Of a stretch of 64,000 nt of DNA, positions 8,942 through 17,706 are shown piece after piece. Location of the stretch: the NCBI GenBank assembly GCA_022605405.1, contig JABYQQ010000014.1, forward strand, positions 1,240,001 through 1,304,000, written 5' to 3'. The DNA comes from Earliella scabrosa. Lineage: Eukaryota > Basidiomycota > Agaricomycetes > Polyporales > Polyporaceae. Position 1 is the stretch's first letter. Every line of letters begins with the position of its first letter. Both the position numbers and the translations under genes were made by a program. A model generated the notes under the pieces. It saw only the letters and a list, made by a program, of their open reading frames with translations, did not search any database and was not told the DNA's origin.

Positions 8942-11500
8942 TTAGTAGGTCCATCGTAGTACTGCGCTCCCCGGGCGTTCTAGACGCCTTGAACGATGAA
9001 TCGTCTTCTCGCGGCCTTCCGGGTATATTGTCCGCCGATCTAATTGGCTCGAACAGTGGGGCGATTCAATTTGAGCGGCCATCGCGTATGCTGGATTGCT
9101 GGTATGATCGGACTTCGAACCCGATGTGACCTGATCTGGGTTATCAAGCCAGCTCATCCATGTCCGGAGTAGATGTTCTTCTCTCTCATTGTGACTCGTA
9201 TCCCAATGCGTATCTGGCGTCCCTGGTAGCCTTTCAGTGACCTCGCCGAGGCGGGAAGTGTCTGGGTGATTCTTCCAATCAAGAGGCCTGGACAGTTCGA
9301 TCGCGAGCCGGTGAGCATAAGGTGACTGTGGGTGCCATTCTTGCAGTGTCAGGCCCACCCGGAGAAACCTACATTGGCTTGAGGAACATTGAAGGCGGTA
9401 CATCCTCCAGTGCGGGTACTTCACGAATATCTCGGTTCGAATGGCTGGCCGCTTCAATTCAATGCAGGAGCGATCCTCGAAGGATATGGGGTAGTCAACC
9501 AAATTGTGTTCCTTCGTGGACTTGTTCGTTGCCGATCTGTAGCATATCTTGATATGCTCGATACATCTCGAGCAGGAGGAGTGGCGGGTGAGCATGATGT
9601 CTCGTGGGGGAATGATGATGGTGATCCGTTCAAGCTCGTGGAGCCCAACACACGTCACGTAATAGAACCTCCACTCCTGTAAGCCCGTGCATTGGACGCT
9701 GCTCAATGCATGTCCCTGTCGCAGCAATGCAGAGACACACCAGGCTTCCGGGCATACTTCTGGGCCGCGCGCGGCAGAATTAATGTGCGAACGGCTGGAA
9801 GGGGGAGGCTCCCGCCGGATGAAATCGCGCATATTAGTCGCACGAGTGTTCTGTTGACCGCGCCCAAAAGCACCCTCTCGCACGACAACTCCTCCTACGG
9901 AGAGGACTCTCTCCAGCTTGGACTCAGATATGGTTTGTATGCGAGGCTCTAGGGATTCCACGCCGGTGAGAAACACGCCCTGCGTTCTTGTTTGGTACAG
10001 CCTAAGTCCGATGAGTTGATCGTCTTCATCTTGACATTCCAGAATGGCAAGGTATTGTGGTGCGATGTCGCGTTGGCAGTTCAAGTCTCGCGGGAGCAAC
10101 CTGGGGTCGCAGTAGTCTACGTCCGGGTCCGATTCGCAAGGGAAATGCTCTTTGAACGGTATAAGAGGCAGACGCATGTGGATGTGGTAGGAGATGGAGT
10201 AATGTGGCCAAGGTAATGTCTCCGTATTCAGATGAAGGCGGTTCGTGAACTCATCGTGAGCAACTCGGCGCACCTTCCCGGCCTTCCAGAAGGATTGGGG
10301 CGAGCTTGCAAGAAGTCCATGATGGTCATTGCCAGTGTAGTAGCTCTGCCACGCGAAGATGCTCTGGTCATCGGTGTTCTTCAGGATCTCCTCCTGAAGT
10401 CGGAAAAACGCATTCCTCCCCTCCCCGTAGATGGTTGGCATGCGCACATTGAATATACCCATGAGTGAGTATGCGACATCTTCCAAACGCGTCGTCTCCC
10501 GGTGGGATGCCCAATACATACGTTGCGCAACCGGGACATCGTCGACCAGCATGCGGTGCACTAGTACCTGGAAGTCAATACCCGTTACTTCCTGGAGAAC
10601 ACCTGCAAGTTCTAGCTTGGTCCCGATGGAACTCCATTCCCGAGCAAAGAAGAGGATATGCATGGGAGCGATGAGCTCCTGGAGAGTCCACCCCCGACAG
10701 TGCCATCTGCTTTTGCGAAACTGTGAGCCCTTGGGGAAAGGATCACCATCATCGTCCACGTCTGCCAGATGCACGAAGCATATGGCTGCGAGTTCGTACC
10801 ACTCGTACATGGAGTTGATAGCTTCAGATAGCTCCGCGCTACTGGTTTTGTCGATGCAGCACGAGTCCAGCCAGACGAAGTCGAAGCCGTGCAGACGCGC
10901 GGTCGTACAAGCCATCCTAACCTTCTCCGACGTCCGAGGATCATGGAGGATGCAGGCACTGGGCGAATGATCCTGGCACGGCTTCTTCTGCGAACCATGA
11001 TGGCAAGGATGGCTATGGGCTGGAGATGCGGATGCAGTCGAGGACGGTTCGTCCGCGGCGAGTTCCTGCTCGATCATGATAGAGAGCAAGAATGGATCGG
11101 CCCAGTTCCTGGGAAAGACAGGGATGAACGCCGGCGGGCAGGTGTACAACCGTCTCAGCCCGGTAGCACAGGCGTCTCCGATACGAGAGAAGAGACGGCG
11201 CACGGTGGACGGAGCCGCGAATGGAGATCGGGCCCATCTGGAGACACCTGGAGATGTGGATGTGGAAGAGCGCGGCATGGCGTGCGCGCAGGCCCATAGG
11301 GAGAGCACATTTGCCGCGCGCAACTCAGCTTCTACTAGGGCCTGCGAGCATCGGTCTTTGGCGGTCCGTTGGATCTCTACAAGCTCCTGATATGATTGCT
11401 CGCCCTCTAGGGCCCAGGTATGGGATATGATAGCGTATCGCACGAGTTCCGGATTGTCGAAGTTGCGAAACTCGCCGGTAGCGGTATCCAACAGACGCAT
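8942..11500 (-). CDS. HET-domain (heterokaryon incompatibility) protein
   Basis: A single 852-codon frame begins MRLLDTATGEF, the standard start of HET-E/HET-D-like proteins. The HET domain is in two blocks. The first is YAIISHTWALEGEQSYQEL (residues about 26-45). The second runs from FDFVWLDSCCIDKTSSAEL through EAINSMYEWY and GWTLQELIAP to about residue 330. About 130 residues rich in Ser, Pro and Arg separate them. The usual post-HET segment follows (TTRLEDVAYSLMGIFNVRMP, then YGEGRNAFFRLQEEI). About 450 C-terminal residues have no recognised domain. HET proteins act in fungal non-self recognition and programmed cell death, in the cytoplasm. No NACHT/WD40 part is present, so the trigger is unknown. 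The frame is intact; small C-terminal introns cannot be excluded. Confidence 0.88.
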   Translation of the reverse strand: MRLLDTATGEFRNFDNPELVRYAIISHTWALEGEQSYQELVEIQRTAKDRCSQALVEAELRAANVLSLWACAHAMPRSSTSTSPGVSRWARSPFAAPSTVRRLFSRIGDACATGLRRLYTCPPAFIPVFPRNWADPFLLSIMIEQELAADEPSSTASASPAHSHPCHHGSQKKPCQDHSPSACILHDPRTSEKVRMACTTARLHGFDFVWLDSCCIDKTSSAELSEAINSMYEWYELAAICFVHLADVDDDGDPFPKGSQFRKSRWHCRGWTLQELIAPMHILFFAREWSSIGTKLELAGVLQEVTGIDFQVLVHRMLVDDVPVAQRMYWASHRETTRLEDVAYSLMGIFNVRMPTIYGEGRNAFFRLQEEILKNTDDQSIFAWQSYYTGNDHHGLLASSPQSFWKAGKVRRVAHDEFTNRLHLNTETLPWPHYSISYHIHMRLPLIPFKEHFPCESDPDVDYCDPRLLPRDLNCQRDIAPQYLAILECQDEDDQLIGLRLYQTRTQGVFLTGVESLEPRIQTISESKLERVLSVGGVVVREGAFGRGQQNTRATNMRDFIRREPPPSSRSHINSAARGPEVCPEAWCVSALLRQGHALSSVQCTGLQEWRFYYVTCVGLHELERITIIIPPRDIMLTRHSSCSRCIEHIKICYRSATNKSTKEHNLVDYPISFEDRSCIELKRPAIRTEIFVKYPHWRMYRLQCSSSQCRFLRVGLTLQEWHPQSPYAHRLAIELSRPLDWKNHPDTSRLGEVTERLPGTPDTHWDTSHNEREEHLLRTWMSWLDNPDQVTSGSKSDHTSNPAYAMAAQIESPHCSSQLDRRTIYPEGREKTIHRSRRLERPGSAVLRWTY

Positions 11501-12057
11501 ATCGCACTATCGACAGAAACGTCAGCGCCAGCTTGGCTCCTCAGCAGATGTAGCTATAGCGAACTTACGCCTTTCTAATTGGGGTCAGCCTAGAAAAGTG
11601 TAGTACCTCGTTAGTTTTCATGGTTGGCACCACCAATAGTGTAGTCACTCACTAAGTCTGGATGTGGAGGAGCGAAGAGGGCTACGAGAATGACGTGGCC
11701 AGCGATAAGTCTGTCGGCGTTCCATGGGTTGAAGATCCCACACGCACAGCATCTAAGGACACGAGGTATTCCGGGGTTCTCACGCACCGTCCAGGTCCTT
11801 TGCTGAACTCCCCGCCTTGCGGTCCTTCCTTTACAGCACAGGTCTCTGGCAAGCGTCACGGTCCGTCCAGCTGGGATGGAAAGGGTATTGAAACAATCAG
11901 TCTCGGTTGAGGAATGTTCGAGGCTTTGGCACGATAGTGAATCTCCTGCTGCGATAGTATGCTCGTATAGTAGACATTACTCGCACACCGGTTAGGTAGT
12001 ACATATGATCCCCCGTAAAATGTGTCTCACGCGATAACATGAACAACGACACCCCGA
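11501..12057. other. Intergenic region, HET start to SDR end
   Basis: About 560 bp lie between the HET gene's start codon and the 3' end of the dehydrogenase. I see no coding signal, repeat or clear core promoter element. Confidence 0.35.
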
Positions 12058-13594
12058 TCAGAGCGCAGCCTTGACCCTCGAGTGCGTAGCCGCACCGTCA
12101 AGGATGATGTGGGTGCCAGAGACGTACGCCGATGCAGGGCTGGCCAGGAAGAGCGCTGCACGGCCGGAAAGGACATCACGGTCAGAGCTACCACTATAAC
12201 AGAACGTGAAGAGCGACGGAACGCACCGACGCCAGCCATATCCTTTGGGTGCCCGATACGCCCTGTCGCAGGAGATAAGCGATGAGAATAGATAGTAACA
12301 CCGCCGACCGCACGTACCGAAGGGGTGACCATCTGCCAGGCCTTCCTCGCCGTGTTGCTTGAGCCCGAAAGCGGTCATTTTAGAGGGGAAGACGCTGTTC
12401 ACGGACACAAGCTTAAATCCGAGCCAAGCTAAAAGGACGTAAGAGTGGATGACTCACCCGGGACAGATGGCATTGACCGTGATAAATCGCGGCGCGAGCG
12501 TCGTAGCCAAGAGGATGGTAAGGTGGTTGAGCGCCGCCTTACTGGTGTTGTCTAGGACACTTCTATCAGCGCGCATTCGGCGGAGGCACGTGGAGGCGAT
12601 GTGAACATACAGCTCCAGAGACCATTGCCGCTGCCAGCAACCTTGGAGCCGATGGCCGTGGTGAGGAAGCCGGCGACGGACGAGATGTTGATGACGCGGC
12701 CCGGATCGAAGGACGTCGCGTCCTTGGCGAGGAGTTCCGTCAGGCTGACCGACACCAGTCAGAACAACCTGGGTCGGGCCTTTTAGTCTAAGAACCAAAC
12801 TCACGCGGCAGTCACTAAATTCGAACCGTCCTGTGAGACCTCATTTTCCAGCGAGCGCCAAGACCGGTGGAACTCACTGTAGAAAACGCTCTTGACATTG
12901 AGAGACAGGATCTTGTCCCACCCATCCTTCTCGGGGACGCTGTGTGTGTGGAGCGTCGGTCAGTGGATTCCGACAGTGGGAACGACATGCAGGCGCAGCA
13001 CTTGCCTGTCATATGGTGCACCCCATGATGCGCCCGAGTTGTTAACGAGGATGTGCACCTTGGACTCCCGCTCCTTGATCTGGTTCGCAAGTGCATCACA
13101 GCCAGCTTTCGTCTGAATTATCACCACGATGTCAATTGCGTCGGTGTCGGACTAGGGCTGTGCAAGACGAGCACTCACGCTGATGTCGGCGACGAAGTAA
13201 TGGCAGCTTCCAGGGCCTCTCTTGTTGAGTTGCTCGCACACCTGGAGATGAACTGTTTAGTAGAACGCACGGGTGTATTGTAAGTCGTTTGCTGACCTCC
13301 TTTAGCTGCTTCTCCTTTCTGGACGCGATGTACACCTTCGCGCCGTTCTGTACGTAGGCGGAGGCAATCATGCTCCCAATGCCGGAGCCACCACCGGTGA
13401 CGACAGCTGCACGACATGTTCAACATCCACCTGTTCCACAGATCTGCACACCCCTGTACATACCAACTTTGCCCTTGACATCAAAAAGGTTTCCTGTCGA
13501 GAAATCTGGCAAACATCCGAGTCCCAACGATGAATCAGCGAAGACACACAAGGCATAGATAAGACCATGCAGTACCCAGAGTGTTCGATGCCAT
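12058..13594 (-). CDS. Short-chain dehydrogenase/reductase (RhlG-like, NADP-type)
   Basis: The start is ATG 13594. A 19-nt first exon joins at 13505 to give MASNTLDFSTGNLFDVKGKV, then a third exon carries the Rossmann motif TGGGSGIG and AKVYIASRKEKQLKEV. Later exons give HILVNNSGASWGAPYD (NNxG motif), GWDKILSLNVKSVFY and GRVINISSVAGF. The catalytic YNTSK is made only by splicing: its Tyr codon is split by the intron ending near 12550. Then come FITVNAICPG and the tail LSGRAALFLASPASAYVSG, with the stop at 12058. The order and sequence match classical SDRs of the kind annotated as rhamnolipid/3-oxoacyl reductase RhlG-like in fungi. The substrate cannot be told from sequence. It has at least seven introns and all catalytic residues. 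Inner borders other than those named are approximate. Confidence 0.85.
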
Positions 13595-15360
13595 CTTTGT
13601 CGTAGTTCTTGACCGTTGATCTGGACGCTGGTGTCGTTGGAAGCTGTTAGAAGGTGAGCATACGCCCACACTGAAGGTGTGGGGTAAGCGGCTCGGCTGT
13701 TGCTATAGCCGGACCAATCACGTTGTGCCACAGAGATCGGCCCGTACATCCGATGGGCGCCCAACGATGGATTGGCTCGAAACGGCGACCTTGACGCCCA
13801 TGGTCCTCCCAGCGTTCTCCATGTTGAAATTCGTTCGGAAAGGACGGACAGCAAATCATCGACACGAACCGTCATAACCTATCTACGGTGGTTTTATGAT
13901 CACCGAGACTCCACAAGCGCAATCTTACGTTGAAGACGGCGTATCAAAAGCATCATCATGTCGTACCACCTTCGCGGAATGAAAATCTACCCAAAAGGTG
14001 AGTTTCCATGTTTGTTCTCTATCTCGACTTCGTAGCGCACCAGCACACCTATCGCAGAGAGATATCCATACGCGCGTCTTATCCGCCAAAGCATACCATG
14101 CGCTACGATCGCCGAGAGGATGCATTGAACCGCAGCTGTAGCACTGCCTCAGGCTGCATATTGCATCTGGGCGCCGTGAGCATATGGTGCAGGCTCGTGT
14201 AGCTTCGCAGTTTCAATGACCTTTCCTGCTCAGGACCTCTCATGACTCACCAGTGTTCATGTTGACGCTGTCAAAGTTTCACCGAGGAAGCATACGCGTC
14301 AACTCTCAATACTTCTCGAAATGTATCGTCGACATGCAGCGCCAGAGAGCGTCGTGCAGCATGTGCCATGCTGATCATCCGAGCGTATCGTCGGCCGCAT
14401 CACGAGCAGCACGGGAACAGACGCGGTCCATGCACGGGGCACCGCATGTTTCGAAGAGCGGTTGTCAGTTTGTGCATATGGCAATGTTGTCGCATTTGGT
14501 GGATGTTCGTGCATCCGTCGCGCTAGTCTCTCTTCAGAACAGTCCGATCGAATCGCTAACATGCGTGTGCTTGCGACTGTAGTAGGTCTTTCTGCGACGC
14601 CAGCAATGACGTCGTGGTTTATGACCGTCAGGTACGAACGTGGTTCCGAACATAGTGGAAACCACAGGATGTTCGACCACTTTCGCCAGCAAGGTGATGG
14701 CCTTTACAGTGATCCCCGGGCTGTGCTCGAAGGTCAACAGAAGGAGCTCGAAGGACAACAACAGTACGCACCCGACGACCATGCAGCGCGGCCAGGATGA
14801 TCCATCACGGCACAGCTGGTCCCATGGCCCAGAACAAGCCATCAGGACGATGTGCGCCCACATGGAGGAGTGCGGTCACAAAGGTGTGTGCACCGTGCTC
14901 TCGTTCACCAGACCACCATCAGAACGGCTCGGCCAAGTCACGGCGCCCTCCGCGCGATCGGGACGGTGTCCGTATCGGGAAAGCGCAGTGTTCGCGAGCA
15001 GTCGCTCACTGAACCGCTCGTCTTCTGACCATGCCCATCATACAGTTCCCCTGGTAGCTTATCCACAAGCCATACTTCCAGCGCTGGTGAAGCTACCGTA
15101 TCGACGTCACATCCATCATGACCGACCTCACGAGCATCCTTGTGGATAGCGGCCATGATGCGCCTTTGGTCGTTCTGGGCAACATGCAGGTATGTCATGT
15201 GTTTGCAACGGTTGAGGCCACTGGAAGAGGTTTGCGTGCCTTGTTCGATACCAGACCGCCGGGTCCAATGCGAACGCGCGAAGTTGATCTGCACCCAAGG
15301 CAGCCTGCGCACGGTACAAAAGGCGGCCATATGGGACGCATCTTGTCAGTGGACTTCGGC
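13595..15360. other. Intergenic region with no gene I can support
   Basis: This is about 1.8 kb between the divergent dehydrogenase and thaumatin-like genes. Short frames exist on both strands, for example a hydrophobic minus-strand run near 14800-14650 (VVGCVLLLSFELLLLTF), but none can be joined into a gene and none resembles a known family. It may hold regulatory DNA for both neighbours. Confidence 0.35.
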
Positions 15361-15388
15361 CCTCCTCCCTCCTTCTCGTTCTCTTATC
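15361..15388 (+). promoter_or_regulatory. Pyrimidine-rich tract before the thaumatin-like gene
   Basis: The run CCTCCTCCCTCCTTCTCGTT lies 17-45 bp before ATG 15405. Such CT blocks are common just upstream of fungal transcription start sites. No TATA box is evident. Confidence 0.4.
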
Positions 15389-15404
15389 GCACATCAGGTT
15401 CGCC

Positions 15405-16643
15405 ATGAAGGGCTTCGTTGCTGCTGCTGCTGCCACCGTTGCGCTCGCCACTGGCGCTGCTGCGCGTACCTTCACGGTGTACAACAACTGCCCGTTCACT
15501 ATCTGGTACGTGTTGTCGATTTCCGTCAGATTTGTACCTGTTCTAACTATGTTTCCAGGCCTGCTGTACGTGCATAGCACGATTGACCCTTCGACACGCG
15601 CTGATCCCTTATTTAGATCTTCACCGACCTCAACGTCGGCTCTGCTCGCCCCAACTACCCGACTGGGTGCGTTCATGTCTCATTCTCACTTCCAGTACAT
15701 TGCAGTGCTGACGCACTCTCCTCACAGTTGGGAGCAGAGGGCCTACCAGGCGGTCTCCTTCTCTGTCCCCGACAACTGGAAGGCCGGTCGTATCTGGGTA
15801 AGTGCAACGCATACCCTGCCGCACAATGAACACGCCCCCTTACACAGTTCATCAGGCTCGTCGTAACTGCAACTTCGCCAGCAACCCCGGCCCGAACTCT
15901 TGCTTGACCGGTGGCTGCAACGGCGGTCTCCAGTGTGATCTCCGCTCCGGCACTGTACGTTTGTTCTGCTTTGCGTGTGTATCGCACCGTGCACTGACGT
16001 CATGCTTGACAGGGTGTTCCCCCCGCGACCGTCGCCGAGTTCACCCTCCAGGGTGATGGCTGGCAGGACTGGTACGACGGTATGTCGGACAATCTCTGGG
16101 TTTGTCGAGGTACATGCTGACTGGTAAACGTCAGTCTCCTTGGTCGACGGCTACAACCTGCCCATGAGGATCAGCAACAACGTCGGCTGCCCCGTCGCCG
16201 ACTGCCCCGTCGACCTCGGCCCGAACTGTCAGTACACTCATTTGACGTTCCATGCTGCATGCAGCGACTGACGTAACATCTTCTGGATAGGCCCGGCCCC
16301 TCTCAAGGGTCCTTACGACAACGTCGGCTTCCCCGTCGGCTGCAAGAGCGCGTGCTTTGCCGGGCTCGGCGACCCCGGTACGTCACCGCCCCACAATCTT
16401 CTGTGTCCCCGCCTGACTGACTGACCCGCACCACTCCCTCCGACAGTCAACAACCCCAACTGCTGCACGGGCACGTTCAACAACCCGAACATCTGCACGA
16501 AGGACACCGTGCAGTACTACGACTACTTCAAGAGCCAGTGCCGCAACTCGTACGTCTTCCCGTACGACGAGGCGAGCAAGACCGCGCTCTGGACCTGCGA
16601 CTCGAACAAGCGCGCCGACTTCACGATCACCCTCTGCCCGTGA
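15405..16643 (+). CDS. Secreted thaumatin-like protein
   Basis: Nine exons (15405-15505, 15559-15565, 15617-15666, 15728-15797, 15856-15954, 16013-16079, 16135-16227, 16291-16377, 16447-16643) give exactly 256 residues. A signal peptide (MKGFVAAAAATVALATGAAA) is followed by RTFTVYNNCPFTIWPA, the usual thaumatin opening. Then come NWKAGRIWARRNC, GGLQCDLRSGTGVPPATVAEFTL and the Cys-rich C-terminus (CCTGTFNNPNICTKDTVQYY, then CRNSYVFPYDEAS). Total length and the many Cys fit the long thaumatin form, and the Cys probably pair as disulfides. Fungal members bind or cut beta-1,3-glucan (GH152 type) and act at the cell wall or in fruiting-body tissue. Activity here is inferred. Exon 2 is only 7 nt (GCCTGCT), and frames close only if it is included. 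Confidence 0.95.
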
Positions 16644-17312
16644 GAGGGCCGTCGCGGTCGCGGTTAGCACCCGGGTCTCCTCCCCGCGGTCTCCATCTGT
16701 CCGCACGGCAGGCGGACGGCGCTTGGCTTGAAGCTCTGGGTCCGAATCATAAATTGGAGTCGAAAGGCTCGTGCAGGTGGAAGCGGATGATGTGTTCATG
16801 TCTATTGATGATTTCCCTGGGCTCGATGAACGAATGTATAGCATGTGTGTACTTTTCAATCAAACTTTTGACAAGGAACTCAGTGCGACTTGGGCCGAGC
16901 TGTCTTCGATCTCGATCTTCAGACATCTGCACTTCTCAGTCGCGCTGATAGGAACGTGTGCTTGAGTCGGTCGACACAGGCTCTGCAGACACAGGAGCAA
17001 GTCTGAAAGTATGATGAAGAGATCCGCGACGTGGACGATCACGAGGAAAATCGTGCACAGTCAGCCAGTACGGATCCACTCGAGAATCGTGGCTCGGAAG
17101 GCAGTCTCTCTGCTACATCTCCGTGCATGATAGCGCTGCCGTGCGGGAATCCTCTCACGATCACGATTGAATTGCCGTCTAACCACTGACAGTCAAGTAC
17201 GTACTTCCATGGCACTGCCATCGAGGATCTATCTCCGGCGATCCACTGTGACTTCGCTCTAGTTCGCTTCCAAGCCATAAGTATAGATATCCGCCACAAC
17301 TCCAAACCAGAC

Positions 17313-17339
17313 CTTAAAGCTTCAAGCTTCAGCTTTAAG
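17313..17339. repeat. Short perfect inverted repeat, possible 3'-end hairpin
   Basis: CTTAAAGCT and AGCTTTAAG face each other across a 9-base loop that itself contains AAGCTT. The site lies between two convergent genes. It could mark a transcript end but may be chance. Confidence 0.35.
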
Positions 17340-17565
17340 TGCTATTAGCTCAGCTCCCGTCAAAGTCCACGCTCGCAATAAGTTAGTATTAATGCAAGGA
17401 AGGGAAGAAGAAGAAGGAAAAAAGGGAGAGCGGTCGAAACAAGAGCCCGAGATCATACAGACGAACGGATATCGATGTTGCTACAGCCCAAGCTACACTA
17501 CGACGGTCCAAAATCCGAAGAGACGCGACAGCGAGCAAAGCGATGAGCGATTGCAAGCAAGCGAG

Positions 17566-17583
17566 CGGCGGCGGCGGCGGCGG
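17566..17583. repeat. GGC trinucleotide microsatellite
   Basis: About six GGC/GCG units in a row in the 3' flank of the seven-helix gene, outside the coding sequence. Confidence 0.6.
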
Positions 17584-17706
17584 GATGTCGACACGGCTGA
17601 CATACATACCACCAACGCGCACCCAACCAAGTACATACACATAAATCTCCTCCTCTTCCTCCATGCCTCCATGCTCCTCCCCCACTCAACGTTCAACAGT
17701 AAAAAG

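Larger units (their letters stand above)
16644..17706. other. Intergenic region between convergent genes
   Basis: This holds the 3' flanks of the thaumatin-like gene (plus) and the seven-helix protein (minus). It contains a small hairpin (17313-17339), a purine run rich in GAAG (17394-17430) and a (GGC)n tract (17566-17583). No gene was seen. Confidence 0.4.

Noticed and set aside
12816..12840. TTCGAACC match resembling a tRNA B box
   Set aside because: No A box, acceptor stem or anticodon arm around it; it lies in the dehydrogenase gene. No tRNA was found elsewhere.
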